Positions 12,740 through 22,873 of a stretch of 64,000 nucleotides of DNA are shown here, in pieces (within the stretch, counting starts at the first letter, position 1; each line of letters opens with the position of its first letter). This DNA comes from Lepisosteus oculatus. Its lineage: Eukaryota; Chordata; Actinopteri; Semionotiformes; Lepisosteidae. The stretch covers positions 17,812,570-17,876,569 of the forward strand of contig NC_090707.1 of assembly GCF_040954835.1 (NCBI RefSeq), read 5' to 3'. The notes under the pieces were generated by a model. That model was given only the letters and a program-made list of their open reading frames with translations, was not told the DNA's origin and ran no database searches. The position numbers were made by a program, and so were the translations under genes.

Positions 12740-13630
12740 CATGAAAGCCTCTCAACACAGCAATTTGACAGAAAAGTACAGAGTTAATAGCCTGACCTCT
12801 GCGTACATTTTGAACATTTCTACAAGGAACCCTGGGTGTGTACTTGTTTCATTAACTATTCTGACTGCTCTACCAAGGTATTTCAAAGGGCAAAAGCCAG
12901 CAGAAATGAATTTCCTTCAGGCCTCTTAATATTTACATGTATAAGGAGACAAGAGAACAGGAAGACAGTTTTGGCACTTGGCAGGTATTTCCCTCTGATT
13001 GCTCCTATTGTAAGTGCACCTCAATGGTTATGAAAGCAGGTCAAATAACCTTGAAAGAAAATTAAAGGGTAAAGCAATTGACACAAAAATTTAGATTTTA
13101 AGCTTACTAATCCTTCCATTCAGATGATACTAACACTCATGAATGATAAACAGATAAAATAGCTTGCCATTGGAAGGTTAACATTTATGTACTTTCCTGT
13201 ATTTAACTTTATTCATTACTATATCATTATTGTTTTTGTTTCTGATTTTGTTTTTGCTTTACTGGTTTGCATTGACTCCTCGAACTATCATTATGGAACA
13301 TTAATAGCAGACCATAGTGGCCAGAGCAGATGTGAAATTGTTTATTCTGTCAAAGCCTCACAATGGTTACAGTATGTCCCCTGTGATTGTAGTTTTGACG
13401 CAGATGTACATTTTTTTAATATTTCAGCACAATAACCTCCAAAAACATTTTACAAAAGCAACACAAGAAGAGACACACAAACACTGAGAGTGTGAAAGGT
13501 TTTACATTTTCCTATTCGTTAGACATTTGACTTTTCAGATATAATAATTACATATCCACAATGTTAATTGTGTAATAATCAAACAATTGAGAGAAGACTC
13601 GATTGAATTTTCATCACCTAATGGATCCAG
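12740..13630. other. Intergenic, nothing recognised
   Basis: Between the 5S SINE and the next repeat no homology, exon or strong motif was found. Confidence 0.5.
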
Positions 13631-13639
13631 GATCTCATC

Positions 13640-13760
13640 CAAGGGTTTCTTAAAAGATACAAGGTACCGGCTACAACATGTTCAATAACATGTATGCAAC
13701 AGCCTGTTCCACACTCCCACAACCCTCTGTGTAAAGAAGTACCCCCCTGTTTTTAATTTA
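13640..13760 (-). repeat. Interspersed repeat fragment, same family as 10540-10775
   Basis: The minus strand contains 'ttctttacacagagggttgtgg' and 'tggaacaggctgttgcatac', related to the block at 10540-10775. Fragmentary. Confidence 0.55.
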
Positions 13761-13919
13761 CAGTGCACTCTCTTGTAATTTCTACTTTTACGCTCTGCTT
13801 TGAGTTTCACTGTTTGGTCTGGAGAAGCACAGGGTGTTGGCAGCGAACAAAAAATAATGAAAACAGCAAAATATTGTAAAATCACTTAAAGGCACTGGGC
13901 CACCACGTGTGACCAATAA

Positions 13920-14560
13920 GGCCTGTGTAGGTACACATAGACTCTAGCATGTCTGGAATTTTGCAGGAGGGATGCAGCACTATTCTTCAATGAGAATGTC
14001 TATCAACTCAAGTTTAATTAATGGAGGTGGAAAAGATTGTCTCACCAGAATGTCCCATAAATACACACCTGGGTTCAGATTCGGTAACTGAGAAAACCAT
14101 GACATATGGATAACATCAGTACAATGCTCAACAAACCATTGAGCAACCAAACGAGCTCTGTGAATGAGGGCACTGGCATCCTGAAAGACAATAAATACTG
14201 CAACATGGGGTAGAGATGATCACTCTGTACCATTAAGTAGTAATTAGAAACACGCTTGCTTCCTAAGGGATTGAGTGCACCAAAACCATGCCAGAAAAAT
14301 GTGTCCCACAGCATTACAGACCCACCCGAACCTGTTTGTACACTGCAACCAGACAATGGTATCCCACCCTGTGTAGTTCACAACAGAATGTATTTGATAA
14401 AACAGTCTTCTTGCAACCAGGGTTGCTCATCTGTTTTGGCTTGCACTTCACACAAATGTGTGGATATCACAATCGCAGAGTATGCCCTTTCACGCACTGT
14501 TCCCCATTGCCAGTGATATCTTTAGTTTGGAGTTCAACACTGACAGCACCTTAAATGCTG
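13920..14560 (-). pseudogene. Tc1/mariner transposase remnant
   Basis: The minus strand encodes SGGSVMLWDTFFWHGFGALNP, matching the Tc1 pattern SGGSVMVWGCFSWHG. Downstream, QDASALIHRARLVAQWFVEH corresponds to the second-Asp block, and QLPNLNPG to the NPIE block of DD34E transposases. The catalytic Glu position is no longer recognisable, frames change between blocks, and stops interrupt the N-terminal half (about 14360-14560). It is an old, inactive DNA-transposon copy. Terminal inverted repeats were not found. Confidence 0.8.
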
Positions 14561-14699
14561 TCACTTTCAAAGTTAGAGCTCCCCTCTTGTTGCCACGGCA
14601 GCCGTAATTATAGGCACCCAGGCCTGTCTTACATGTTTGTACCTGACACAAAGAATGCTGGGATGATACTTGCTTACTTAACACATGAGGCACATCTGT

Positions 14700-15660
14700 A
14701 TGGAAACCTTTGCTTTTAATCTACTTGACATCCCTGATTACCCAGTGTTTTCCTTTTTTGGTCCAATATCTGAAAAACAATGTATTTGGATAAGCTCCTC
14801 CTAGTGGTCTTCTGTTTTTAAGGCTAAACAGATTCACTTCTTAGGGTCCAGAAGACCGCTAGAATATCTTTGTAAGATATTACAAAGATACAGATATTCA
14901 GTAGAAACCTGGCAAAATCCTTCGTGGGAACAAGCAAATGACAGAGCAGATTCAATTAACTGTCAAGGTCAGAAGCATAAGAAAAAACAAATTTTAAAAA
15001 TAACTGATTTAAGTTTTAAAACTTGTGAACACTGAAATGCCAGATATTACATTTTAGTCCTTGCTAAAAACCAGGGAAGAAAGAAACAAATTAAAATATT
15101 AGATTAACCTAAAAACAAATTAACTAAATGGATATTGCTGATTAAACCCCGAAGAGAGGCTCTATTAAGTGTATTAACTCTTCAAGGATAAGCAGATCCT
15201 GAGGTTATTTCTCAGCCAAGCTTTAATCAAGGCTTTAATCAGCACGCTGTCAAGAAACTACCGTATCATGTTGCTAACATACAACAGCCCCCCATCTATC
15301 ATAAAACTGAAATAAAAGATGCATCAGTTCAATCATGATAATTATTTTAAAAGATGTACAGCTGCTTTCACAAACTAGTTTTAGAATTTTAGTATTTCCA
15401 GATTAAAAGTGTCTCAACTTCACTTTCACCCATGGAACCAGGGAAAAAGTTTACTCCTTCCAATTGGAGGTTCTTTGGAACAATCTGGGTATCATTTTGG
15501 TAGACTTATGTGCAACATGCCTTTGAGAATTGGAGGTTGTACCCTTAATTTACAACTTAAGATAATTCAACATAAAACATTTAATAGTGATTCACATAAC
15601 AGATGAAGGCGAACTACAGAATAATACACTGAGAAAGACAAGACAGACTGTGATTGTTAG
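14700..15660. other. Intergenic, 3' side of cytochrome c
   Basis: AT-rich, no gene recognised. Confidence 0.5.
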
Positions 15661-15671
15661 AGATTAAAAAG

Positions 15672-15677
15672 TTTAAT
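15672..15677 (-). terminator. Candidate poly(A) signal of cytochrome c
   Basis: ATTAAA on the minus strand, about 70 nt after the stop codon. This position suits a short 3' UTR. Motif only. Confidence 0.45.
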
Positions 15678-15746
15678 ATAGTCCACTAACAAAGACATAA
15701 CATCAAAGCTGACTGTACACTGCAATTAATTTAAGATGAACATTTT

Positions 15747-15895
15747 CTATTCAGACGTTGCCTTCTTCAAATATGCAATTAGATCAGCCCGCTCTCCCTT
15801 CTTCTTGATGCCAGCAAAAATCATTTTGGTTCCTGGAATATATTTCTTCGGGTTTTCCAGGTATTCCATGAGGGTATCTTCACCCCACACAATGC
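15747..15895 (-). CDS. cyct: cytochrome c coding exon 2 (C-terminal half)
   Basis: This 149-bp exon completes the glycine codon split by the intron and encodes [20 protein letters not shown] through KKATSE and TAG. It carries the Met80 heme ligand in [12 protein letters not shown]. The acceptor is atttcag|GCATTG. Together with the first exon it makes 105 residues including Met, the normal length of animal cytochrome c. The frame is intact, which argues against a processed pseudogene, as does the intron at the conserved Gly56 position. MIFAGIKKK, rather than the MIFVGIKKK of human CYCS, is the form I recall for mouse testis cytochrome c and several fish sequences. Confidence 0.97.
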
Positions 15896-15989
15896 CTGAA
15901 ATTTAAACAGGAGAGAAGAGACATTAGTCTTGCAAACAAGAGGTTACTGCATTTGTGCAACAGATACAGCATATAATCCACCTACATAC
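15896..15989 (-). other. cyct: cytochrome c intron between coding exons
   Basis: A 94-bp intron with GTATGT donor and TTTCAG acceptor in phase 1, splitting the Gly codon after residue 56. This is the conserved position in vertebrate cytochrome c genes. Confidence 0.95.
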
Positions 15990-16158
15990 CTTTGTTCTTG
16001 TTTGCCTCCGTGTAAGAAAAGCCTTCTGCCTGGCCCGTCTTGCGCCCAAACAGACCCCACAGGTTTGGGCCGACCTTGTGCTTTCCTCCCTTCTCAACCG
16101 TGTGACACTGCGCACACTTCTGCACAAAAACCTTTTTTCCCTTTTCCGCATCAGCCAT
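15990..16158 (-). CDS. cyct: cytochrome c coding exon 1 (heme-binding half)
   Basis: Encodes [20 protein letters not shown] and on to EANKNK plus the first base of the next Gly codon. Cytochrome c carries electrons from complex III to complex IV in the mitochondrial intermembrane space and activates Apaf-1 when released. The heme attachment motif CAQCH and its axial His are intact. [17 protein letters not shown] and [15 protein letters not shown] are closer to the form I recall for mouse Cyct than to human CYCS (IMKCSQCH, GPNLHGLF). Only 9 nt of 5' UTR precede the ATG before an acceptor (gaacag|GGAGGG, AG at 16169-16168), so a non-coding first exon lies upstream. It sits between pde11a and rbm45, the neighbourhood of the mouse testis gene. 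Naming it cyct rather than cycs is an inference from motif and synteny. Confidence 0.96.
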
Positions 16159-16167
16159 GATCCCTCC

Positions 16168-17177
16168 CTGTTCAAACAAGAAAAGAATAAACATTTAAAA
16201 TCATCCAAAACAGCTGACAATGTTATGAACCTCAATATTTCAGAATGGATTTGTGACAGCTTATATGAAACTAAACAAAGTGGAGCTCTTTCAAACTACA
16301 GACACATCCTATTTTGAACATGATAAAGCCAACAGTTATCCTTTAAGAATAAAGTATAAACCACAATTTGTAATTGACAATATTGTAACATGATAAAATC
16401 TTTAAAACTCCTCATGTCCTGAAGGTGATAAAATTCTGGTAAAGGTCAACTTCTGAAATGATGTGTGAACAGCTACATTTCTTTACAAACATTTTTATGA
16501 CCAAGTTAATATAATCTGACGATCTGCTACAGGAGTAAGTTAATCAAAGGTGACTAAAGACAGCTTTTCAAGAACAAACATTCGAATTAACACGTTTAAG
16601 ATGGGATAGAGTTGATTTAATCAAGTCACACAATCCTATTGAAGTACACCAGAACAATAACGACCTTTAAGGAGATTTTAAACTTAAATATAAACTGTAC
16701 AGTTGATCAAGCCTTCCGTATTTGTCATTTTCTTCTTTCATTTTAAAGTCCGTACTCCAATAAAAAGATTAATCCACCTGTTGGAGATGTTTTTAATGAC
16801 AAAAAAGGCGATACTCGCTTACACGCCTTTAAGGCCACTTGCACTCGATTAAGCGACAGAACTCAGTAAGCTTCCGGTGTGATCCGAATGAAAGCTTCAA
16901 TTTTACACTAAATAGAGAAAATAATTGGACGGTATTTATAATTGACATATCATCTATCTTTAAAGAATAAAACACTCGTGGACTCTTTCTTCAGTGGTTT
17001 CACATTATCGACATGCCGGCCTAAGAGCGCTCTTCCGCAAGCCTTTTTTGCTCACCTCCAACAAGGACACAACATTTAATATATTAAACGACTCGTAACT
17101 TCAAGATGCTCAAACGTAACATCGATGGGGAAGAAAATAAGAGGAAAAAGGACGAAAAACACAACAACATTCCTTAC
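16168..17177 (-). other. cyct: cytochrome c 5' UTR intron (candidate)
   Basis: From the acceptor before the ATG up to one of two good minus-strand donors: AAAG|GTAAGG (G at 17177) or GGAG|GTGAGC (near 17056). No exon homology was seen inside. Confidence 0.6.
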
Positions 17178-17300
17178 CTTTATGATAAATCCCAGAACAA
17201 AGAACCTTATGCAATGCACCACCCGCACCCTCTCCAGCCGGTTAAAGAAAAACTTCACAAATTACTAGAAGGTCACACGATTTACAGACGCGGATAATTG
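17178..17300 (-). other. cyct: Candidate non-coding first exon of cytochrome c
   Basis: Sequence upstream of the donor at 17177 and downstream of the CRE/CCAAT cluster. The transcription start is not known; a longer exon ending at the 17056 donor is an alternative. Confidence 0.4.
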
Positions 17301-17327
17301 ACGTCACAGACTAGCGCAAGCCAATCA
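17299..17327 (-). promoter_or_regulatory. cyct: CRE plus inverted CCAAT, cytochrome c promoter
   Basis: A perfect palindromic CRE (TGACGTCA, 17299-17306) lies 13 bp from a gccaatca element (17320-17327). CRE/CREB sites are established elements of vertebrate cytochrome c promoters. A partial NRF-1-like agcgca lies between them. Function inferred from motifs and position. Confidence 0.55.
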
Positions 17328-17385
17328 TGTGCTCCATGCCAACCTTCCTCACAGTGACGAAAACAGGGGAGCAGTTATAGCCCGT

Positions 17386-17395
17386 CCTTATATGG
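17386..17395. promoter_or_regulatory. CArG-type box (CCTTATATGG)
   Basis: A perfect CC(A/T)6GG palindrome about 80 bp upstream of the CRE. It could bind SRF or act as a TATA-like element. Motif match only. Confidence 0.4.
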
Positions 17396-17399
17396 GAGA

Positions 17400-17894
17400 A
17401 GAGGATGGGAGCGTGTGGGTGATCGGTTCAGTGCGAATTTAAAGATATCATAAAAAACGAAACCATTGTGCCACGTCCGTGTTCTGTTTCTGATACCTGT
17501 AGGGCGGATTACGTGCAGGGAGACTGTTCTATTGCTAGCAGGGTTACTAAAGTTTAAAAGAGTTTGATATTACAGTGTAACAGTTTTAACCTTTAAATTA
17601 AAAATGTACATTTGACACTGTGGTGTTATACCCAAATAATTTACCAGCTCCTTCATCTGTTTTTCATTACTTTGCGTGTATCTAAAACAGTACCGATCTC
17701 AAGGTTAGTGTGGTGAAGAAAGGACATTTAATGGACATTGTCTATGTTGTGGCATTGCGCAGTTTTTGTGCTGTTGTCGGTGAAACGTTGACACGACGTT
17801 ATTGTAAAGAATCCAGTTGTTATTACCAGATATTGAGTTGCCAAGAGAGCAAAAATGCATCTAAATATGTCCGGAATGAATCAGAAAGCGACAA
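17400..17894. other. Unannotated upstream region
   Basis: No gene or repeat family recognised between the cytochrome c promoter and the first inverted-repeat unit. Confidence 0.5.
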
Positions 17895-18286
17895 GGATGC
17901 ATTTAATATAATTTAAAAAATATTCATGGTACAAAGAACTAACATTTCCTAATTTAGAATTTTAAAATGCTGTTATAGATTCGGCAATAACAATGATAAT
18001 GGAAAAGGAGAACATGCAAATAAAACCATCGTCTTAGATCTATTTCAGAGGGGCTATAAAACCTTAACACACATGTCCCTTTTCAAGAGCTAAACATTCT
18101 TATTTCATGCAAAAATCAATCTTAAGAAGCCGCTACTCCATGAGATATAATAATAATACATTGAAAATATTCAACAGATATAACCACAAAGACCCCCAAA
18201 TGCATGACGTGTGTTAATGAGCAAAACTCAAAGTTGCGAAATGTTATTTTGGACGACCATAGGGTTGCCATTCCAAAATATCTATG
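17895..18286 (+). repeat. Repeat unit A (392 bp, inverted copy at 19127-19518)
   Basis: Matches the reverse complement of 19127-19518 almost base for base by eye, from ggatgcattt to aatatctatg. Both ends are sharp. Nothing in it resembles a known transposon. It is the leftmost part of the A-B-C-A'-B-C' structure. Confidence 0.9.
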
Positions 18287-18407
18287 TATTGGCTTCTCTG
18301 TCCAGGATTTGTTAATTAGCAAGGCCAAATGTCTATTTTTAAGATTATGGATTCATAATGAGATATGCAGGTTTGAACTGCGGAAAACGAGACAACTGTA
18401 GATTGGC

Positions 18408-18911
18408 ATTATGCAATAGAAAAGTACATGGTCGAGTAGAATAATGAACATGAATGTGTTTCATGTTTGTCAATAAGCAAATAACACACATAAGCCTTTG
18501 AAGTCAGCCATTAAACAGTGGGTAAATGGGTAGTCTGGCTGGAGAAGAAAAGTTCTTTTATATATAGATAAAAAAAATCAGTTTATCTGTAAAATAAATT
18601 ACTGTAATGCAATATTGGTTAAGACCAATGTCTCTGCTCTCTATGTAGAAAACTGCTCCCAGGTATGTGATTAAGTTTGCTGAAGGTCACTTGATGGTTA
18701 AGCTACTCATTCCTGTATTTTTTCTAAGACACAGGATTATAATGGTAAGGAAGGTGATTGCCTTTTTTTCTTTTTTATTGACATCAGCATACCAGAAAAT
18801 TGCTGTCTTCACTTGATTAATAGAAGAAATACTGTATGATTCATTGAGCAAAAACATGTACAGGCAATTGTGTCCCAGAACACAACCCAGGGATGAGAAG
18901 AGATTCATGAT
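18408..18911 (+). repeat. Repeat unit B, copy 1 (504 bp direct repeat)
   Basis: Identical by eye to 19530-20033 at a constant offset of 1122 bp. The 73-codon open frame on its minus strand exists in both copies only because of the duplication and has no recognisable homology. Confidence 0.92.
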
Positions 18912-18917
18912 AAATGC

Positions 18918-19121
18918 AGGTGATTTTGCAGTTTATTGTTTAACAATTCACCAGTTTTTAATGTAGGTCACATGGATAAATGGGTAAGTTAAAGAATTAA
19001 AAGTAAGAAAAAAAACACCAACACACAAGCCAGAGGAAAAAAAAGACTTGACACAGGTGTGCAAATTATAATGAGCTCTTTACTAACTCTTGCCTATAGC
19101 AAAATGCATCAGATAGAAGTC
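18918..19121 (+). repeat. Repeat unit C (204 bp, inverted copy at 20166-20369)
   Basis: Reverse complement of 20166-20369, from aggtgatttt to agaagtc. Six novel bases (18912-18917) separate it from B copy 1. Confidence 0.9.
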
Positions 19122-19129
19122 TGATGCAT
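19104..19129. repeat. Perfect hairpin at the C/A' junction
   Basis: ATGCATCAGA at 19104-19113 and TCTGATGCAT at 19120-19129 form a 10-bp stem around a 6-nt loop, exactly across the junction between C and A'. The bases tgatg at 19122-19126 belong to neither repeat and complete the right arm. Confidence 0.9.
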
Positions 19130-19518
19130 AGATATTTTGGAATGGCAACCCTATGGTCGTCCAAAATAACATTTCGCAACTTTGAGTTTTGCTCATTAAC
19201 ACACGTCATGCATTTGGGGGTCTTTGTGGTTATATCTGTTGAATATTTTCAATGTATTATTATTATATCTCATGGAGTAGCGGCTTCTTAAGATTGATTT
19301 TTGCATGAAATAAGAATGTTTAGCTCTTGAAAAGGGACATGTGTGTTAAGGTTTTATAGCCCCTCTGAAATAGATCTAAGACGATGGTTTTATTTGCATG
19401 TTCTCCTTTTCCATTATCATTGTTATTGCCGAATCTATAACAGCATTTTAAAATTCTAAATTAGGAAATGTTAGTTCTTTGTACCATGAATATTTTTTAA
19501 ATTATATTAAATGCATCC
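19127..19518 (-). repeat. Repeat unit A' (inverted copy of A)
   Basis: Reverse complement of 17895-18286. It is followed by 11 bases not in either unit, containing a 7-bp tandem gaattat repeat at the junction with B copy 2. Confidence 0.9.
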
Positions 19519-19529
19519 AAGAATTATGA

Positions 19530-20033
19530 ATTATGCAATAGAAAAGTACATGGTCGAGTAGAATAATGAACATGAATGTGTTTCATGTTTGTCAATAAGC
19601 AAATAACACACATAAGCCTTTGAAGTCAGCCATTAAACAGTGGGTAAATGGGTAGTCTGGCTGGAGAAGAAAAGTTCTTTTATATATAGATAAAAAAAAT
19701 CAGTTTATCTGTAAAATAAATTACTGTAATGCAATATTGGTTAAGACCAATGTCTCTGCTCTCTATGTAGAAAACTGCTCCCAGGTATGTGATTAAGTTT
19801 GCTGAAGGTCACTTGATGGTTAAGCTACTCATTCCTGTATTTTTTCTAAGACACAGGATTATAATGGTAAGGAAGGTGATTGCCTTTTTTTCTTTTTTAT
19901 TGACATCAGCATACCAGAAAATTGCTGTCTTCACTTGATTAATAGAAGAAATACTGTATGATTCATTGAGCAAAAACATGTACAGGCAATTGTGTCCCAG
20001 AACACAACCCAGGGATGAGAAGAGATTCATGAT
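19530..20033 (+). repeat. Repeat unit B, copy 2 (504 bp direct repeat)
   Basis: Second copy of 18408-18911. It is followed by 132 bp of single-copy sequence (20034-20165) before C'. Confidence 0.92.
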
Positions 20034-20165
20034 GACACTGCAACTTTGCCATGGCCTAGATAAGGTTTATATGTACAGTATGTTACACTCCAAATTGGGA
20101 AATGCATCTCATGGGATTCCTTGATACAATGAGCTGCTGGCAGATTTTCTGATCTTTTGTGCCAG

Positions 20166-20369
20166 GACTTCTATCTGATGCATTTTGCTATAGGCAAGAG
20201 TTAGTAAAGAGCTCATTATAATTTGCACACCTGTGTCAAGTCTTTTTTTTCCTCTGGCTTGTGTGTTGGTGTTTTTTTTCTTACTTTTAATTCTTTAACT
20301 TACCCATTTATCCATGTGACCTACATTAAAAACTGGTGAATTGTTAAACAATAAACTGCAAAATCACCT
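20166..20369 (-). repeat. Repeat unit C' (inverted copy of C)
   Basis: Reverse complement of 18918-19121. Rightmost part of the rearranged block. Confidence 0.9.
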
Positions 20370-20748
20370 TCTGCAGAATGATACAAAAATCAGTTAATAA
20401 TTTCACATAATAGCTACTACATCCCGTTTTACGGTTGCTGTACATTTTTATTTGGCTGACACTAACATCCAAAGCAACTTTACATTTTTACCTGTTCATA
20501 TAGCTGGACATTTCCCTGGAACAATTTAGGTGAAGTACTTCATCTAGGGGTACCATAGCAGTATCTCAATTAGGATATGAAATCACAACCTTTCACTTAC
20601 AAAGTTGGTCCTGATTTGGTCAGAGTTCTGACCATTGCTCCAAACTGCTGACCTTACAGAGCAACCCCTGGACACCCTATCGTCTCAGCATGCAACTGTC
20701 CCACAACTCACATCTCTGCCTTTTTCGACAGCCTTATGAGACCGCTGG

Positions 20749-21270
20749 TTGAAGGGCTTCCTTCATATATCAAGGACACCAACCATACCCTCTAACTTTT
20801 TAATGATTTCCAGTTTCAGGGCCCAGAATGTTACATTTTTACCATGGACATCACATCTTGTACGTCTTGCGGAATTGGTCCTCACACTGAATGCTTTCTC
20901 ATTCAATAACCTTTTTTATGAGCAGGTTAGTGGAGTCGCCATGGGCACCAGGATGGGACTCAGCTATGATATTTTTGTCGGCTGGGTAGAAAAATGCTTC
21001 TATGCTGCCTACACCAATGTTGTCCCCAACGTCTACATTGATGACTGCATCGGTGTCGCCACATGCTCTAATGACCAGCTAGAGCATTTCCAGCATCACT
21101 TCATCAACTTCCACCCATCCCTCAAGTATACAGTTAACATATCTTCTTCTATTCCATTTCTAGACATAAACCTATCCATTAACCAACCACGACTCTACTT
21201 CTGTCTATTACAAACCCACAGATTCACACAGCTATCTCTTGTACAGCTCATTTCACCCCACACAAACTAA
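20749..21270 (+). pseudogene. Penelope-like RT fragment
   Basis: Open stretch holding the RT core: GVAMGTRMG, then the Tyr-Ile-Asp-Asp catalytic box, then PFLDI. It is an arbitrary open piece of a broken gene; its Met is not a real start, and homology begins upstream near 20640 in another frame. Confidence 0.75.
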
Positions 21271-21317
21271 AAATTCTCTCCCTTTTTCACAGTTCCTAAG
21301 GCTCTGACGACTTTGCA

Positions 21318-21893
21318 GTGATGACATGGATTTCCAAAAACATCTTTTTTTCCATCAGCAGAGGATACACCCATGTTATTGACAGGGCCCTCACCTTAGC
21401 CATAAACAGCCCTCATATCATCAACTCAATCAGGAATTTCCAGTCTCACAACTGCATTTCATTGGTGCTTCCCTGTCACCCTAACATCCTTTCTATCACC
21501 AGGACCATTAACAAAAACTTCCCCATCTTACCGGATGATCCCTCCACTGGTACCATTTTTTATGCCTGCCCCACCATCTCATATTTCAAACCACCTAATC
21601 TGCCTAACATTTTTGTTCACAGCTCCCTTGTCCGCCCTCAGCAATCATCCACACCAGGCACTTTCCCCTGCAACAGAATTCGCTGCATAACCTGTAAATA
21701 CGTATACTGTATATCCAATACCACACACATTCAAGGCCCCTCTGGACAATTCTGGATCACCCAGATGACATATTGTACCTCTAGCAGCCTTATCTACTGG
21801 ATCTCTTGCAGAAAATGCCCAGCTACTGTATCTACATTGGGGAAACAGGAAGGAGACTGGGAGACCGCTTCAGGTAATATGTCAGGGCTGTGA
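21318..21893 (+). pseudogene. Penelope-like C-terminal fragment with GIY-YIG remnant
   Basis: Carries the RT thumb/linker region (RTINKNFPILPDDPS), the Cys-rich block RCITCKYV and the start of the GIY-YIG domain (LIYWISCRKCP). A frameshift near 21825-21833 moves the rest of the nuclease motif into another frame. A typical C-terminal block, HFTSNGHDHTDLSVCVLKG, reads near 21925-21985. Confidence 0.75.
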
Positions 21894-22195
21894 GGATCAA
21901 AGATCTCTCCAAGCCCATAGTTTCTCATTTCACCTCCAATGGCCATGATCATACTGATCTCTCCGTCTGCGTTCTCAAAGGGGAGTTTCTACGCTCCTAT
22001 TGCAGAAAGACATCTGAAACCAAAATTATCCTTCCCCCTTCTCTCAACAACAGACACATTTCCTTCTAATCCTCTCTCTTCATTTGCAGGTTTTCACTTT
22101 ACACCTGTCTTCACCTCTCTCGACATCTGAGTGCCCACTCTGCCTTTTGTTCTCCCATGCTTTATTATCTATTGACTTTCCTCTTTTTCTCTCAC

Positions 22196-22229
22196 CTGAA
22201 GAAAGCTACACAGCCAAAACGTTGTTGTC
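22196..22229 (+). ncRNA. Hammerhead-like core in the Penelope terminus (candidate)
   Basis: CTGAAGA, a short stem (GCT/AGC with loop ACAC), AAAAC, then GTTGTTGTC resembles the hammerhead layout CUGANGA, stem II, GAAAC, GUC. A flanking TCA/TGA pairing could form stem I. The G of GAAAC is A here, and an extra A precedes stem II, so activity is doubtful. Hammerhead motifs are known from Penelope-like elements. Confidence 0.35.
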
Positions 22230-22230
22230 A

Positions 22231-22870
22231 TGATTGTAGTCCCTCCCCCTTAAGGGTGCTCCAGCTCTTTCACTTCTGGGTTGATTGTGGGAACCTGCCC
22301 CCTGTTCCAGCCTCCTATTCAGCCCACCTTAAAAGCCAGTCGCTCACTCTGTTCCGGGCTCTGCATTGGTTCCTGTTCCAGGGGAGTCCGGGACTTGTAG
22401 TGCCTGGTCCCGTTCCCCCCCTTTTCCCCCTGACCGTCCACCGAATCCCCCGAATCCCCCTTCGGTTTTTAATCCCATTTGTCTTAGTCTCGGATGGACC
22501 ACCCGGCTCTGGACATTTGCCTCATCTTGGATTTCCCTTTGGACTCCCTTTTGGACAGTTTGCCTTGGATTCACCCCCCAGAACACCTGCGCACCATGGA
22601 CACACCCCCTGTTTTCAATCCTGACCCCTGCATGCTTTTTTCCCTGTGTTTTCCTCACTCTTCCTCAGATTGTGTCATCTGCATAGGGTCCTGAAAGGAC
22701 GCATTCATTACAGTTGTGTTTTTTTTCTTCTCTTTTCAGCATAAACCTTTACTTTTTCCCTTACAGAGCAATGCTCTTCATCTGATAACTGCATTTTTGT
22801 GGATTGGTTTCTATTTTATTTTCAATTTTTTGTGTTTATTCAGCAAGTATTCAACAAATATGTCCATCTG
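22231..22870 (+). other. C-rich unclassified insert between two retroelements
   Basis: Between the Penelope end and the LINE start lies a C/T-rich, proline-codon-rich stretch followed by T-rich DNA. Overlapping open frames on both strands reflect composition. It may be part of a third repeat, but no family was recognised. Confidence 0.45.
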
Positions 22871-22873
22871 CAG

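Larger units (their letters stand above)
20640..22230 (+). mobile_element. Penelope-like retroelement, decayed
   Basis: Contains Penelope-like reverse-transcriptase blocks in order: [17 protein letters not shown] near 20730, GVAMGTRMG near 20930, YIDDCIGVA near 21035 with the catalytic Asp pair, and PFLDINLSI near 21160. A GIY-YIG endonuclease-like end follows, LIYWISCRKCP near 21790; its motif (Tyr-Ile-Gly-Glu-Thr-Gly, 21833-21850) now reads in a different frame from the preceding text. At least one further frame break lies near 20860. The element ends in ctgaagaaagctacacagcc at 22196-22215, a terminal sequence repeated at 47.6 and 55.8 kb. It cannot make a full protein. Assignment to Penelope rests on the GIY-YIG end following the RT. 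Confidence 0.85.

Noticed and set aside
15924-16317. Open frames on the plus strand and alternate minus frame over cytochrome c exon 1
   Set aside because: They overlap the true cytochrome c exon in other frames and have no homology.
18687-20030. Two identical 73-codon open frames (18687-18908 and 19809-20030) as a duplicated gene
   Set aside because: They are identical because the whole 504-bp unit is duplicated; there is no homology, codon pattern or splice support.
22157-22694. Proline-rich open frames between the two retroelements as a protein-coding gene
   Set aside because: Frames are open on both strands because of C-rich composition; no conserved domain or splice context.
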